Positions 26,446 to 35,759 of a stretch of DNA of 64,000 nt are shown here, one piece after another. The notes below the pieces were generated by a model that was not told the origin of the DNA, did not search any database, and was given only the letters and a program-made list of their open reading frames with translations. The DNA is from Leptospira_A soteropolitanensis (GTDB taxonomy: Bacteria; Spirochaetota; Leptospiria; Leptospirales; Leptospiraceae), in NCBI RefSeq assembly GCF_026151335.1, contig NZ_JAMQPP010000001.1. One strand, written 5' to 3'. Numbering within the stretch: the first letter of the stretch is position 1; each line of letters begins with the position of its first letter. Position numbers and translations under genes: made by a program.

Positions 26446-29400
26446 CTATTTGAATGTTACCATCCTAAGATCCAATGTTGATGGGAAGGCTTTATTTTCT
26501 AAACGAACTGGTGGTAGACTTTTTCCTATTTTGTGCCCATGAGTCCAAAAGCGGGAAATCCTTCTTGATTCAGCTTCATATCCATTGATAGGGATCGTTT
26601 GATATGACAATCCTCCCGGATGTGAAACATGATATGTGCAGCCACCCAGTGCTCTATGATTCCAAGTGTCATAAACATCAAACACTAATGATTGCTGTGC
26701 AGGGAGTTGTGGATGTAAAGTAAAAACAGGCGACCATGCTTTAAACCGAACCCCAGCAACAAATTCATTTTGTACCGATGTTGGTTGTAGTGGAACTTCG
26801 TAACCATTGCAACTTAATCGATATCGCTCTAGATGAAATCCTTTTACTTTGACTTGCACTCTCTCTGTTGCAGAATCTACTCCGCGTGAAGTTCCCTGTG
26901 CAGTATTTTCTTCACCAAGTACATTCCAAGGTTCTAAGGCCATTCGTAATTCAATTTCCATACCATCCAAATAACAAATACCATATTGAGGGAATCTGAA
27001 TTCAAAAAATGGATCAAAGTCTTTTGACAAGAATCCAAAACCACTATTTTGCAAATCTTGAATCACTTCTTTAAAATCACGATAAACAAAGTATGGTAAC
27101 ATAAATCTATCATGTAATTCAGTATTCCAATTAATGGGATTACCATAATAAGGTTCTTCCCAGAATTTACAAATAATGGCCATCATAAATGCTTGTTGGA
27201 TAACACTCATCTGATAATGGGGAGGCATTTCAAACGCACGCATTTCAATTAACCCCAAACGGCCGGTAGATGAGCCAGGGTCAAATAGTTTGTCGATGGA
27301 TATTTCTGTCCGATGTGTATTTCCAGTAATATCAATTAAAATATTTCTTAAAATTCTATCTAACATCCAAGGCGGTGTGTGCCTACTAGAATCTATTTGT
27401 TGGAATGCTATTTTTAATTCGTGTAATGAATCATTTCTTGCTTCATCGATTCGCGGTGATTGAGAAGTAGGTCCTATAAACATTCCAGAAAAAAGATAAG
27501 AAAGTCCGGGATGATTTTGCCAATATGCCACCAAACTTCGTAAAAGTGAAGGTTTTCTTAAAAATGGGCTATCAGTAACAGTAGCACCACCTAACGTGAT
27601 ATGATTTCCTCCACCGGTTCCCGAGTGACGACCGTCGATTAAAAATTTCTCTGCTGTTAACCGAAGTTGGTAGGCCTCGTCATACAAAACTTTTGTTTTT
27701 TCTACGATTTCTCCAAAAGAAGTAGAAGGATGAAAGTTTACCTCGATCACGCCGGGATCTGGTGTAATTTTGAAACGATTTAATCTTGAGTCATATGGGG
27801 CTTCATAACCTTCCAATACAATTGGTATATCCGTTTCAAGAGCCGTTTGTTCGATCGCATAAATGAGTCTGAGCCAACCTTCGAGTGATTGAATTGGAGG
27901 TAAAAATACTCTAATATTTCCATTTCTTGGTTCTACACAGAGTGCAGTTCTTGTATGCAAACCACCAATCGAATAACTATAGTTCGTTGAAAATAATTGC
28001 GATTGACTCAATTCCTTTGCTTTTGGCAAGGAAGGTTTGGCAGCGGCCGGATCCTCTGGGTAAGGATAATACGATTTTCCACCTAATGAATGCAAAGGAA
28101 GCCTGAGTCCAATTGGTGAATCGCCAGGAATTAAAAACATCTTGCCGCGTCTAAAAGTCCATTCATCTGTTATCCAAGAATGACTGAACGCATCATAATC
28201 AAGTGGGATTGTATAACCTACTTCACGATGTATACCAGAATCGATCACCTTTAAAACTCGTTCTCGTTCCATTCTATCATAGGTATTTAAACCATCTAAC
28301 ATTAATTCTACTTCACTTGGCAAATTTGCTTCTTGCCAAAGATAATATAAATTATCCTCATAAGCTGAATGAATTGATTTGGATGGTATGTTTAAATGAA
28401 TTCCAAGAATACTTATAAATCTTCTTGCATCATCTGTAGTTGCAGAACCAGTATAACGATCATCTGCTAATAAATATGGGTGGGTCCAGATAGGTTCACC
28501 ATCTTTTCGCCAATAAGAAATCATCGCCCAACGAGGAATCGGTTCACCAGGATACCATTTTCCTTGGCTGTATTGAAGTATACCTCCCGGAGCAAAGTGT
28601 TTTCCTAAGCGCTTTATAAGTTGTTCTGATTTAGAATATTTTTCAAATCCTAAAGCATCAAAATTCCATTCCGGAGCTTCCCGATTTTCTGTGGATACAA
28701 AAGTAGGTTCTCCACCAATGGTAAGTCTTATATCATTTTTTCTAATTCGTTTGTCAATGGAATCGCCTAATCGAACGATGCGATCCCATTCTTCGTCCTG
28801 GTATGGTAAGGTAACACGTGGTGTTTCCAAAACTCTTTCTACGTTCATGTGGAAAGAAAATTCGGTTTTGGCTTTCTCTGCAAAACCTTGAATTGGGCCC
28901 GCAGACTCTGGCTCTGGAGTTGCGGCAAGAGGAATATGACCCTCACCAGCAAAAAGACCGGAAGTCGGATCAAGTCCTACCCAACCAGCACCGGGAATAT
29001 ATACCTCTGCCCATGCATGTAAATCCGTAAAATCAGATTCAGTACCCGATGGACCATCGAGAGATTTTACGTCCGCTTTTAATTGTATCAAATATCCTGA
29101 TACAAATCTGGCTGCAAGACCCATATGTCTCAAAATTTGAACTAACAAATAAGCGGAATCTCTACAAGAACCCATACGCGATGATAGTGTAAATTCGGTC
29201 GTTTGGATTCCAGGTTCCATTCTGATCACATAACCAATGTCAGAGTAAACTTTTGCATTGAGTGCAACCAAAAATTCTACAATTCTTCTTGGTTCTACAT
29301 TGATCGTTTTGAGGTACGATGTGAGAAGTTTTCCAGGTTTTTTAACTTTTAAATATGGTGTTAATTCTTTTTTTAAAATTTTATCATAAGTAAATGGAAA

Positions 29401-29703
29401 CTTCTCTGCATACTCTTCCACAAAAAAATCAAATGGATTGATAACTTTTAAGTCGGTAACCAAATCTACAGCTACTTGTAGTATATTTGTTTTTTCCGGA
29501 AAAACTAAACGAGCTAAATAATTGCCAAATGGATCTTGCTGCCAATTAAGAAACTTCTGTTCAGGCAGAATATTCAGTGAATAAGAAACGATGTGATTCT
29601 TAGTATGTGGTGCAGGTCTTAATCTAATTACATGCGGAGAGAGCCGAATTGACTTATCATATTGATAAGTTGTAATATGGGAAAGTGCTACTCGTATACT
29701 CAT
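26446..29703 (-). CDS. transglutaminase plus DUF2126 large protein
   Basis: 1085 residues. N-terminal transglutaminase beta domain (about 1-85), transglutaminase core with C180 (SRMGSCRDSAYLL), H229 (DLHAWAEVYI) and D245 (VGLDPTSG), then a DUF2126 region (about 310-1085). That region has many conserved-looking patches such as TIGGEPTFVST, HSGTGGGNHITLGGA and GLIEMRAFEMPPHYQMS. The last patch recalls a glutamine-synthetase-like or amidoligase active site, as has been proposed for such families, though I cannot verify that here. The stop codon abuts the next start, so translation is coupled. It sits at the centre of the five-gene operon and probably acts on the same peptide product. Confidence 0.92.
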   Translation of the reverse strand: MSIRVALSHITTYQYDKSIRLSPHVIRLRPAPHTKNHIVSYSLNILPEQKFLNWQQDPFGNYLARLVFPEKTNILQVAVDLVTDLKVINPFDFFVEEYAEKFPFTYDKILKKELTPYLKVKKPGKLLTSYLKTINVEPRRIVEFLVALNAKVYSDIGYVIRMEPGIQTTEFTLSSRMGSCRDSAYLLVQILRHMGLAARFVSGYLIQLKADVKSLDGPSGTESDFTDLHAWAEVYIPGAGWVGLDPTSGLFAGEGHIPLAATPEPESAGPIQGFAEKAKTEFSFHMNVERVLETPRVTLPYQDEEWDRIVRLGDSIDKRIRKNDIRLTIGGEPTFVSTENREAPEWNFDALGFEKYSKSEQLIKRLGKHFAPGGILQYSQGKWYPGEPIPRWAMISYWRKDGEPIWTHPYLLADDRYTGSATTDDARRFISILGIHLNIPSKSIHSAYEDNLYYLWQEANLPSEVELMLDGLNTYDRMERERVLKVIDSGIHREVGYTIPLDYDAFSHSWITDEWTFRRGKMFLIPGDSPIGLRLPLHSLGGKSYYPYPEDPAAAKPSLPKAKELSQSQLFSTNYSYSIGGLHTRTALCVEPRNGNIRVFLPPIQSLEGWLRLIYAIEQTALETDIPIVLEGYEAPYDSRLNRFKITPDPGVIEVNFHPSTSFGEIVEKTKVLYDEAYQLRLTAEKFLIDGRHSGTGGGNHITLGGATVTDSPFLRKPSLLRSLVAYWQNHPGLSYLFSGMFIGPTSQSPRIDEARNDSLHELKIAFQQIDSSRHTPPWMLDRILRNILIDITGNTHRTEISIDKLFDPGSSTGRLGLIEMRAFEMPPHYQMSVIQQAFMMAIICKFWEEPYYGNPINWNTELHDRFMLPYFVYRDFKEVIQDLQNSGFGFLSKDFDPFFEFRFPQYGICYLDGMEIELRMALEPWNVLGEENTAQGTSRGVDSATERVQVKVKGFHLERYRLSCNGYEVPLQPTSVQNEFVAGVRFKAWSPVFTLHPQLPAQQSLVFDVYDTWNHRALGGCTYHVSHPGGLSYQTIPINGYEAESRRISRFWTHGHKIGKSLPPVRLENKAFPSTLDLRMVTFK

Positions 29704-29705
29704 AG

Positions 29706-30674
29706 TTAGTTTGTAAAAAAACGTTCCACAATTTTGGAACCTATATGATTAAGCTCTATTTGAATATCATCCAAATATTCATGTAGACCTTTATCAAAAA
29801 TGGAATTGATATTTTCTGATCGCAGACGATTCAAATAAACTGTAGTTGCATCTTGCGCTAAATTCCTAGGTAAACCTTCCTTAATTCCAGAGATTTTTTC
29901 CAAAGCCTCTTGCATCTCTTGAATACAAAAGAAAATGGATCTAGGAAAGGTTTCATCTAGAATTAAAAACTCAGCAATATCTTTAGGATTGACTCGTTTG
30001 TATTTTTGATTATACATCTCATGTGCTGATGCTGATTTTAACAAAGACAACCACTGCAGTAAGTCTAAAGTAGAGCCTACATCATGAACAGAAGGTAGAA
30101 GAATGAAATACTTCATATCTAGAATTCTCGTAGTTTTATCCGCACGTTCTAAAAATCTTCCAAGCAAAGAAAAATTCCAGACTTCGTCATGTGAGATGGT
30201 AGCATCGGAACATCCATAAAAACTTTGGCAACTTTTACGAACTGTACTCAAAAATTCAGAAAACCCCATAGAAAGTGTGTCTCCATGTAGATCAGCACTT
30301 TCCAAATGCACTTTTCGATAATCTTTCACAAAGAGGTAAAACTCATTTAACACTTCCCACATGGAAGTAGAAATATTTTCGCGAATCGTACGAGCATTCT
30401 CCCTTGCTCTTGACAAACATTGAAAAATTGAATTGGGATTTTCCTCATCAAAAGTCATAAAACGTATGACGTTGACAGGACTCGGGCTAGAATACCTTTT
30501 CTCAAACAATTCAATGTCACCAGTTGTATGAACAAGCGGTAACCATTGGTTAGGAACCTCTTCATTCAAATCCAAAGACAACTGATGATTCACATCAATA
30601 AACCTCGAGTAGTTTTCTGCTCTCTCGATATATCGATTCATCCAAAAAACTGATTCAGCAACTCGGCTTAACAT
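29706..30674 (-). CDS. alpha-E domain protein
   Basis: 322 residues forming a stand-alone alpha-E (DUF403) domain: MLSRVAESVFWMNRYIERAEN at the start is the family signature, also seen inside the neighbouring fusion protein. The rest is all-helical with charged and aromatic patches (SMWEVLNEFYLFVKDY, LGRFLERADKTTRILD). Alpha-E proteins have no assigned activity and occur almost only beside circularly permuted ATP-grasp genes, so a helper or substrate-carrier role is usually proposed. It is 9 bases from the upstream ATP-grasp gene and 2 bases from the downstream gene. Confidence 0.92.
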   Translation of the reverse strand: MLSRVAESVFWMNRYIERAENYSRFIDVNHQLSLDLNEEVPNQWLPLVHTTGDIELFEKRYSSPSPVNVIRFMTFDEENPNSIFQCLSRARENARTIRENISTSMWEVLNEFYLFVKDYRKVHLESADLHGDTLSMGFSEFLSTVRKSCQSFYGCSDATISHDEVWNFSLLGRFLERADKTTRILDMKYFILLPSVHDVGSTLDLLQWLSLLKSASAHEMYNQKYKRVNPKDIAEFLILDETFPRSIFFCIQEMQEALEKISGIKEGLPRNLAQDATTVYLNRLRSENINSIFDKGLHEYLDDIQIELNHIGSKIVERFFTN

Positions 30675-30683
30675 ATAAATACC

Positions 30684-32108
30684 TTATCCTAGGACCCAGG
30701 TGTCTTTTGAACCGCCTCCCTGGGATGAATTGACCACAAGTGATCCTTTACGAAGAGCAACACGAGTTAACCCACCTGGCATCACATAAATGTCTTTGCC
30801 GTACAAAATGAACGGTCGTAAGTCAACGTGTCTTGATTCGATTTTATCAGCTATAAGCGTAGGAACCGTAGAAAGATTCAATACAGGTTGAGCAATATAA
30901 TTTCTAGGATCTGCTTTAACCAGTTCTTTAAAATCTTCTTGTTCTTGTTTACTTGCCTTGGGTCCTATGATCATTCCATATCCACCAGCACCATTGGCCG
31001 CCTTTACTACCAAATTATGAATATTATCCAAAACATATTTTAAGTCGGCTTCTTCAGAACAAAGATATGTAGGAACATTTGGTATGATCGGATCTTCACC
31101 TAAGTAGTATTTTATGATCTTAGGAACATAAGAATAAATCACTTTATCATCTGCGACTCCTGTTCCTGGAGCATTGGCAAGTGCCACATTTCCTCTTTTG
31201 AATGCTTCAAAGATTCCCTTTACACCGAGCAAAGAGTCAGGTCTAAATGTAGATTGATCCATGAAAGTATCATCGATTCTTCGATAAATCACATCCACCT
31301 TACGGAGACCCTTTGTTGTTTTCATAAATACTTTATGATTTTCAACAACGAGATCTGATCCTTCAACAAGATACACACCCATCTTTTGCGCTAAAAAGCT
31401 GTGTTCATAATAAGCTGAATTAAAAACACCAGGAGTCCATACGGCAATCACCGGATCTACCACATCAGTCAAATTTTCCAACATAGATCTTAGGTGATAT
31501 GGATAATCATAAACTTGGCGAATATTTAACTTTTCAAAAAGTTCAGGGAAGGTTCGTTTCATTACCTCACGATTTTCCAATACGTAAGATACACCGGAAG
31601 GACAACGTAAATTGTCTTCTAACACATAAAAGGCGCCTGCACCATCTCGAACCAAATCTGTCCCAGTGATATGAATCCAAATATCCTTTGGCGGTTTTAA
31701 TCCAATACATTGTTTGAGATATCCAGAACTTGACTCAATCAATTCGCGAGGAATGATTTTATCTTTTAGAATCTTACCTTCCCCATAAATATCAGTTAAA
31801 AATAAATTGAGAGCTTGGATTCTTTGTTTCAGTCCTTTTTCCAAACTGATCCATTCTTCGCTTGGAACTATACGGGGAATGACATCAAAAGGCATAATCC
31901 TTTCTTGTTCCCCACCATCACCATACAAAGTAAAGGTGATTCCGAGCGACATGAGAGCTCTCTCGGCAGAACTGCTACGTTTTACGAGTTCGATCCCACC
32001 TAAACTTTCCATTTTAGTTTTTACAAAATCATAACTTTTGCGCGGATAACCTTCGTTAGAAAACATCTCATCGTAAATATTTTTGGCACTATAGTCGGCG
32101 ATAAACAT
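30684..32108 (-). CDS. circularly permuted ATP-grasp protein
   Basis: 474 residues, first gene of the operon. Motifs of the permuted ATP-grasp family are intact: FYVLEDNLRCPSGVSYVLEN (about 160-180), YRRIDDTFMDQ (about 275-285), the glycine-rich ANGAGGYGM (about 371-379) and SSQGGGSKDTWVL (about 461-473). It is predicted to activate a carboxylate with ATP and join it to an amine; the substrates are unknown. GAGGG stands before the ATG. A near-palindrome (32122-32136) lies just upstream and may be part of the promoter. Together with the alpha-E and transglutaminase proteins it defines the operon's likely ligase function. Confidence 0.92.
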   Translation of the reverse strand: MFIADYSAKNIYDEMFSNEGYPRKSYDFVKTKMESLGGIELVKRSSSAERALMSLGITFTLYGDGGEQERIMPFDVIPRIVPSEEWISLEKGLKQRIQALNLFLTDIYGEGKILKDKIIPRELIESSSGYLKQCIGLKPPKDIWIHITGTDLVRDGAGAFYVLEDNLRCPSGVSYVLENREVMKRTFPELFEKLNIRQVYDYPYHLRSMLENLTDVVDPVIAVWTPGVFNSAYYEHSFLAQKMGVYLVEGSDLVVENHKVFMKTTKGLRKVDVIYRRIDDTFMDQSTFRPDSLLGVKGIFEAFKRGNVALANAPGTGVADDKVIYSYVPKIIKYYLGEDPIIPNVPTYLCSEEADLKYVLDNIHNLVVKAANGAGGYGMIIGPKASKQEQEDFKELVKADPRNYIAQPVLNLSTVPTLIADKIESRHVDLRPFILYGKDIYVMPGGLTRVALRKGSLVVNSSQGGGSKDTWVLG

Positions 32109-32121
32109 GGGAATACCCTCT

Positions 32122-32136
32122 GCTTACTTAGTTAGC
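32122..32136. promoter_or_regulatory. near-palindrome upstream of ATP-grasp operon
   Basis: GCTTACT-T-AGTTAGC, 6 of 7 arm pairs matching, 14 bases before the first gene of the ATP-grasp operon. It may be an operator; a single imperfect copy is weak evidence. Confidence 0.25.
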
Positions 32137-32291
32137 AATATTTGTACCAAATGGAAAATATGACCGAAAAGGATGGATAGCAAAGCAATCCGACATAAGT
32201 CAGAAATGTGTCGTTTTTTTTCTGTATATAAAATGAGCAGTGGGAAAATTCAGAGGGGCGAGTGTTTACAAAGAGTACGAAATGACTAGTT

Positions 32292-33035
32292 TTAAGTAGA
32301 TGGATTCCCATCATTGGTAGAAATTTTTTTCTTTTTCTCCTGTTTCAGGCGAAAACCGTAAGCTAAAGTTCGAAAAAAAGATAAAAAGGGGAAAATTTTG
32401 AGAAAAAACCGATTCCCCCATTGTGAAAAATGCTCAAATCTTTTCTTTTTCGGGCGCACCACTGAACTCAATACCGACCTTGCCACCCTCTTTGGGTCAG
32501 ATTGTTTTGGGTCGAGAGCGATGACTCGAGAAAACCGAAACTCTCTACCCACCTGTTTCCGAAAGGAATCCCAAAAATAATCGAATGCAGATTTTGACGA
32601 TCCATACAATCCAAATCCCGGTGTTGGGCCTTTTGTTAAATCAGAACTAACAACAATAATATGGAGACCCACTGAAATCAGATTAGTCAATCGTTGAACA
32701 GTTCGAATAGGAGCAAGAGTGTTCGAGTGAAATAATGATTTTAGTTTATTCCAATCATCATTCTCATCTTCAGCATAACTAATTTGTTCTGAGTTTAGAA
32801 TGAATACATCAATTTTGTCTAAGGTTTCAATTGCGGATTCTATCAGCCTTTCCATTTGATCAGGCTTCGATGGATCAATTTTATATTTTTGAAGATTGGG
32901 ATGATTAGGAATTTCTTCTGGATTGACATCACCAACCACAACGAGTGCACCTTCAGTAAGTAACATCGGTAAAAGTTCTTTTCCAACAGGGGAAGAACCT
33001 GAACTAAGAACAATCTTTTTTGATGAAAGTTTCAT
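32292..33035 (-). CDS. short-chain dehydrogenase/reductase-like protein
   Basis: 247 residues with a Rossmann fold. The nucleotide loop reads LSSGSSPVGKELL instead of the classical TGxxxGIG, so cofactor binding is atypical. The YGSSK catalytic Tyr-Lys pair is present near residue 140, with VVSSD providing the usual Ser strand. The C-terminus has a hydrophobic patch (FFLKIFPFLSFFRTLAYGF) and a lysine-rich tail, suggesting membrane association. It follows yqgE by 21 bases and is the last gene of the run that begins at hrcA. Confidence 0.8.
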   Translation of the reverse strand: MKLSSKKIVLSSGSSPVGKELLPMLLTEGALVVVGDVNPEEIPNHPNLQKYKIDPSKPDQMERLIESAIETLDKIDVFILNSEQISYAEDENDDWNKLKSLFHSNTLAPIRTVQRLTNLISVGLHIIVVSSDLTKGPTPGFGLYGSSKSAFDYFWDSFRKQVGREFRFSRVIALDPKQSDPKRVARSVLSSVVRPKKKRFEHFSQWGNRFFLKIFPFLSFFRTLAYGFRLKQEKKKKISTNDGNPST

Positions 33036-33056
33036 ATAGGTGCCAGATAAAGTGGA

Positions 33057-33623
33057 TCAATTGAGAGATGGATCTTTTGTGTGGTCAACAAAGTATTTGT
33101 AAATTCCACCTTTGTTACGAAGGGCATCTCGCCAGATTACTTCAGGATCATCTTCTCGAAAGACAATGGAATCATCTACTTGATCAGAGACTACCCAAGA
33201 TAACCTCTCAAATTCACTTTCTAATTGTCCTGCTGACCAGCCGGCATATCCTTGCAAAACACGAAATTGAATCTGATCAGAAGATAAAACTTCAATCATT
33301 GTATCAAAACTTCGTGCCATATAGATTCCTGGAACAATTTCTACACCCGGATCTTCTGTTTGTTTTCCATTATGAAGAATAGACACAAACATATTATCAA
33401 CAGGACCACCGGAAAACACCTGTTTGCTGGAATGTACAGTTTCTGGAAGATTTTTAATCAATGATTCCATTGTTTGATCAGTTGGTTTGTTTAAAACCAG
33501 ACCAAAAGCCCCGTCGTCGTCATGATCTACCATAAGGACAACGGATTTATGAAAAAAATCCTGAATCACACTAGAATTGGAAATGAGTAACTTTCCTCGA
33601 GTTGAATCAGGATGATCTGTCAT
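33057..33623 (-). CDS. YqgE/AlgH family protein
   Basis: 188 residues, DUF179 (YqgE/AlgH). Characteristic segments are RGKLLISNSSV near the N-terminus, GAFGLVLNKPTDQTM, SGGPVDNMFVSILH and the central QGYAGWSAGQLESE motif. No enzymatic activity is established for the family. Its start overlaps the stop of the Gfo/Idh/MocA gene by one base, so they are co-translated. Confidence 0.93.
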   Translation of the reverse strand: MTDHPDSTRGKLLISNSSVIQDFFHKSVVLMVDHDDDGAFGLVLNKPTDQTMESLIKNLPETVHSSKQVFSGGPVDNMFVSILHNGKQTEDPGVEIVPGIYMARSFDTMIEVLSSDQIQFRVLQGYAGWSAGQLESEFERLSWVVSDQVDDSIVFREDDPEVIWRDALRNKGGIYKYFVDHTKDPSLN

Positions 33624-34585
33624 TATTTTTTGCCGTGAATCTCTTCCAAGATACGATATGCAACTTCTAATGTTTTAATATCGGAATCACCTTTTACCAT
33701 CGGCTCGGATTCTCCTTTGATACATTTAACGAAGTGCTCATGTTCTTGTTTCAGTGGATTATCTTTATGAACAAAGATTTTTTCCACAATAGATTCTTGT
33801 CTATATTTGATTTCTCCACTGCCTAGTTGCGTTGTTGAACTTGCTTGTCTATGTAACTCAATCTCTTGATTGGTAAAATCCAAAAATACATAGGAATCTT
33901 TTTGAGAAATATTTAGAGTTCTTATTTTTGCTTGGGAGGAACGTGATGCATTGAGTGATGCGACACAACCGTTTGCAAATTTTAAAACCACACTAGCAAT
34001 ATCTTCGTGATTAGAAACAACGGAAGACCCAACAGCTTTCACTTCCTTCACGTCAGACTTCACTAGGTTCAATACGATATCGATATCATGAATCATCATA
34101 TCGAGAACCACACCAACATCAGTGATACGACTATTGTAAGGTGCAATCCTTCTAGATTCAATGAGGATTGGGTGTTCGGCAATTTTACCTAACTCTAAAA
34201 CAGCACCATTAAATCTTTCCACATGACCAACTTGCAAAATCAAATTGTTTTGTTTTGCTAAGTTTACGAGTTCTTTCGCTTCTTCCACTGTTTGAGAAAT
34301 TGGTTTTTCAACCAAAACATGTTTTTTCTCAGTAAGCGCCTGTTTTGCGATTTTATGATGTAAGAAAGTTGGCGCTGCAATGATGATTGCATCCGTTTCT
34401 TTCAATAAATCTTCTATCGTACCAAATGCTTTTGTTTTGTGTTTTTCAGCAATTTGTGTGGCACGTTCTGCGTTGGCATCAAATATCCCGATGAGCTCAG
34501 CATCGGATAATTGTTTAGCCACGTTTACGTGGTACTGACCCATGTGGCCAGTACCGATGACTCCGAGTCGGACTTTTTTATCCAT
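33623..34585 (-). CDS. Gfo/Idh/MocA family oxidoreductase
   Basis: 320 residues. N-terminal NAD(P) Rossmann domain beginning VRLGVIGTGHMGQYHVNVA and the family EKP motif (HVLVEKPISQT, Lys catalytic), then a C-terminal beta-sheet domain with GHVERFNGAV and DMMIHDIDIVL. Members oxidise sugar or nucleotide-sugar hydroxyls. GHVERFN-type members include GnnA-like UDP-GlcNAc 3-dehydrogenases of lipid A synthesis, which leptospires use, so that role is possible but unproven. The ATG at 34585 is preferred to a TTG at 34597. It lies 24 bases after dnaJ, apparently in the heat-shock operon. Confidence 0.87.
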   Translation of the reverse strand: MDKKVRLGVIGTGHMGQYHVNVAKQLSDAELIGIFDANAERATQIAEKHKTKAFGTIEDLLKETDAIIIAAPTFLHHKIAKQALTEKKHVLVEKPISQTVEEAKELVNLAKQNNLILQVGHVERFNGAVLELGKIAEHPILIESRRIAPYNSRITDVGVVLDMMIHDIDIVLNLVKSDVKEVKAVGSSVVSNHEDIASVVLKFANGCVASLNASRSSQAKIRTLNISQKDSYVFLDFTNQEIELHRQASSTTQLGSGEIKYRQESIVEKIFVHKDNPLKQEHEHFVKCIKGESEPMVKGDSDIKTLEVAYRILEEIHGKK

Positions 34586-34609
34586 AGATGCTCTCAATAA
34601 TCCAAAACT

Positions 34610-35737
34610 TCAGCGGAAAAACAACTTCGATTTTCCGCCGCTGCCAACCTTTTCGCCGGACTCACGGGCAAATTCTTCCAGTAGCTCTCTTTGTTTTTTA
34701 GAAAGTTTCTTAGGAATTTCGACTTTTATGATCACATGTTGGTCCCCTTTTCCATAAGAACCAAGGTATGGAATTCCATGTCCTTTCAATCGGAAGATCT
34801 GTCCGCTTTCTGTACCTTCAGGAATTTTTAAGTTAATCGTTTTTCCATCAATCGAAGGCACTTCAATTTCACCACCGAGGCAAGCCATCGATAAAGAAAT
34901 CGTTTTTTGAACAATTAAATCGTTTCCTTGGCGTTCAAAGGTTGGGTGTTTTTTGATATGAGTGACAACATATAAATCGCCACTTGGACCACCATTGGGA
35001 CCAGATTCCCCTTCCCCAGAAACCTTAAGTCGGCTACCAGATTCAACACCTGCAGGAATTTTAATATGAATAGTTCGTCTTTTCTCTGTTAGTCCCTCAC
35101 CCTTACAAGTTTTACAAGGATTGGAAATAACTTTTCCTTTTCCCTTACAACGTGGACAAGTTGTTGTTACACTAAAAAATCCTTGGGTTCTTCTTACTTG
35201 GCCTGTTCCCGAACAATCAGGACAAACTGTTGGGGATGATCCTTTCGATGCTCCCGATCCAGAACAATCCACACAAGTTTCCAGTCGTGGGATTTCTATT
35301 TTGTATTCTTTACCTAAGGCCGCATCTTCTAAACTAACTTCTAAATTATAACGGAGATCCGATCCCCTTTGAGGACCGGACCTTCTTCCACCACCGCGGC
35401 TACCGCCACCACCTCCGCCTCCGAAAAATTCACTGAAGATGTCGCCGAAGTCGCCAAAGATATCAGAGAAGTCTGTATAAGCTCCCGCTCCGTATCCTCC
35501 ACCGGCTCCAGCATTTACTCCTGCTTTACCGAACTGATCGTATGCCGCACGTTTTTGTGCGTCACGTAACACTTCATAGGCTTCCGTTGCCTCTTTGAAT
35601 TTTTCTTCCGCTTCTTTATCTCCCTTATTTTTATCAGGGTGATATTTGATGGCTAACTTACGATAGGCGCTCTTGATCTCATCATCAGAGGCACCTTTCG
35701 AAACGCCTAATACTTCGTAGTAACCACGGTCGCTCAT
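34610..35737 (-). CDS. dnaJ: chaperone DnaJ
   Basis: 375 residues, type I DnaJ. J domain (1-70) with HPD in IKYHPDKN, a Gly-rich region (about 75-120), four CxxCxGxG zinc modules (CVDCSGSG, CPDCSGTG, CPRCKGKG, CKTCKGEG) and the C-terminal substrate-binding domains. It stimulates DnaK ATPase and delivers unfolded clients. It lies 22 bases after dnaK and is the fourth gene of the hrcA operon. Confidence 0.98.
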   Translation of the reverse strand: MSDRGYYEVLGVSKGASDDEIKSAYRKLAIKYHPDKNKGDKEAEEKFKEATEAYEVLRDAQKRAAYDQFGKAGVNAGAGGGYGAGAYTDFSDIFGDFGDIFSEFFGGGGGGGSRGGGRRSGPQRGSDLRYNLEVSLEDAALGKEYKIEIPRLETCVDCSGSGASKGSSPTVCPDCSGTGQVRRTQGFFSVTTTCPRCKGKGKVISNPCKTCKGEGLTEKRRTIHIKIPAGVESGSRLKVSGEGESGPNGGPSGDLYVVTHIKKHPTFERQGNDLIVQKTISLSMACLGGEIEVPSIDGKTINLKIPEGTESGQIFRLKGHGIPYLGSYGKGDQHVIIKVEIPKKLSKKQRELLEEFARESGEKVGSGGKSKLFFR

Positions 35738-35759
35738 AGTTTTACTTCTTTTTCTCTAT

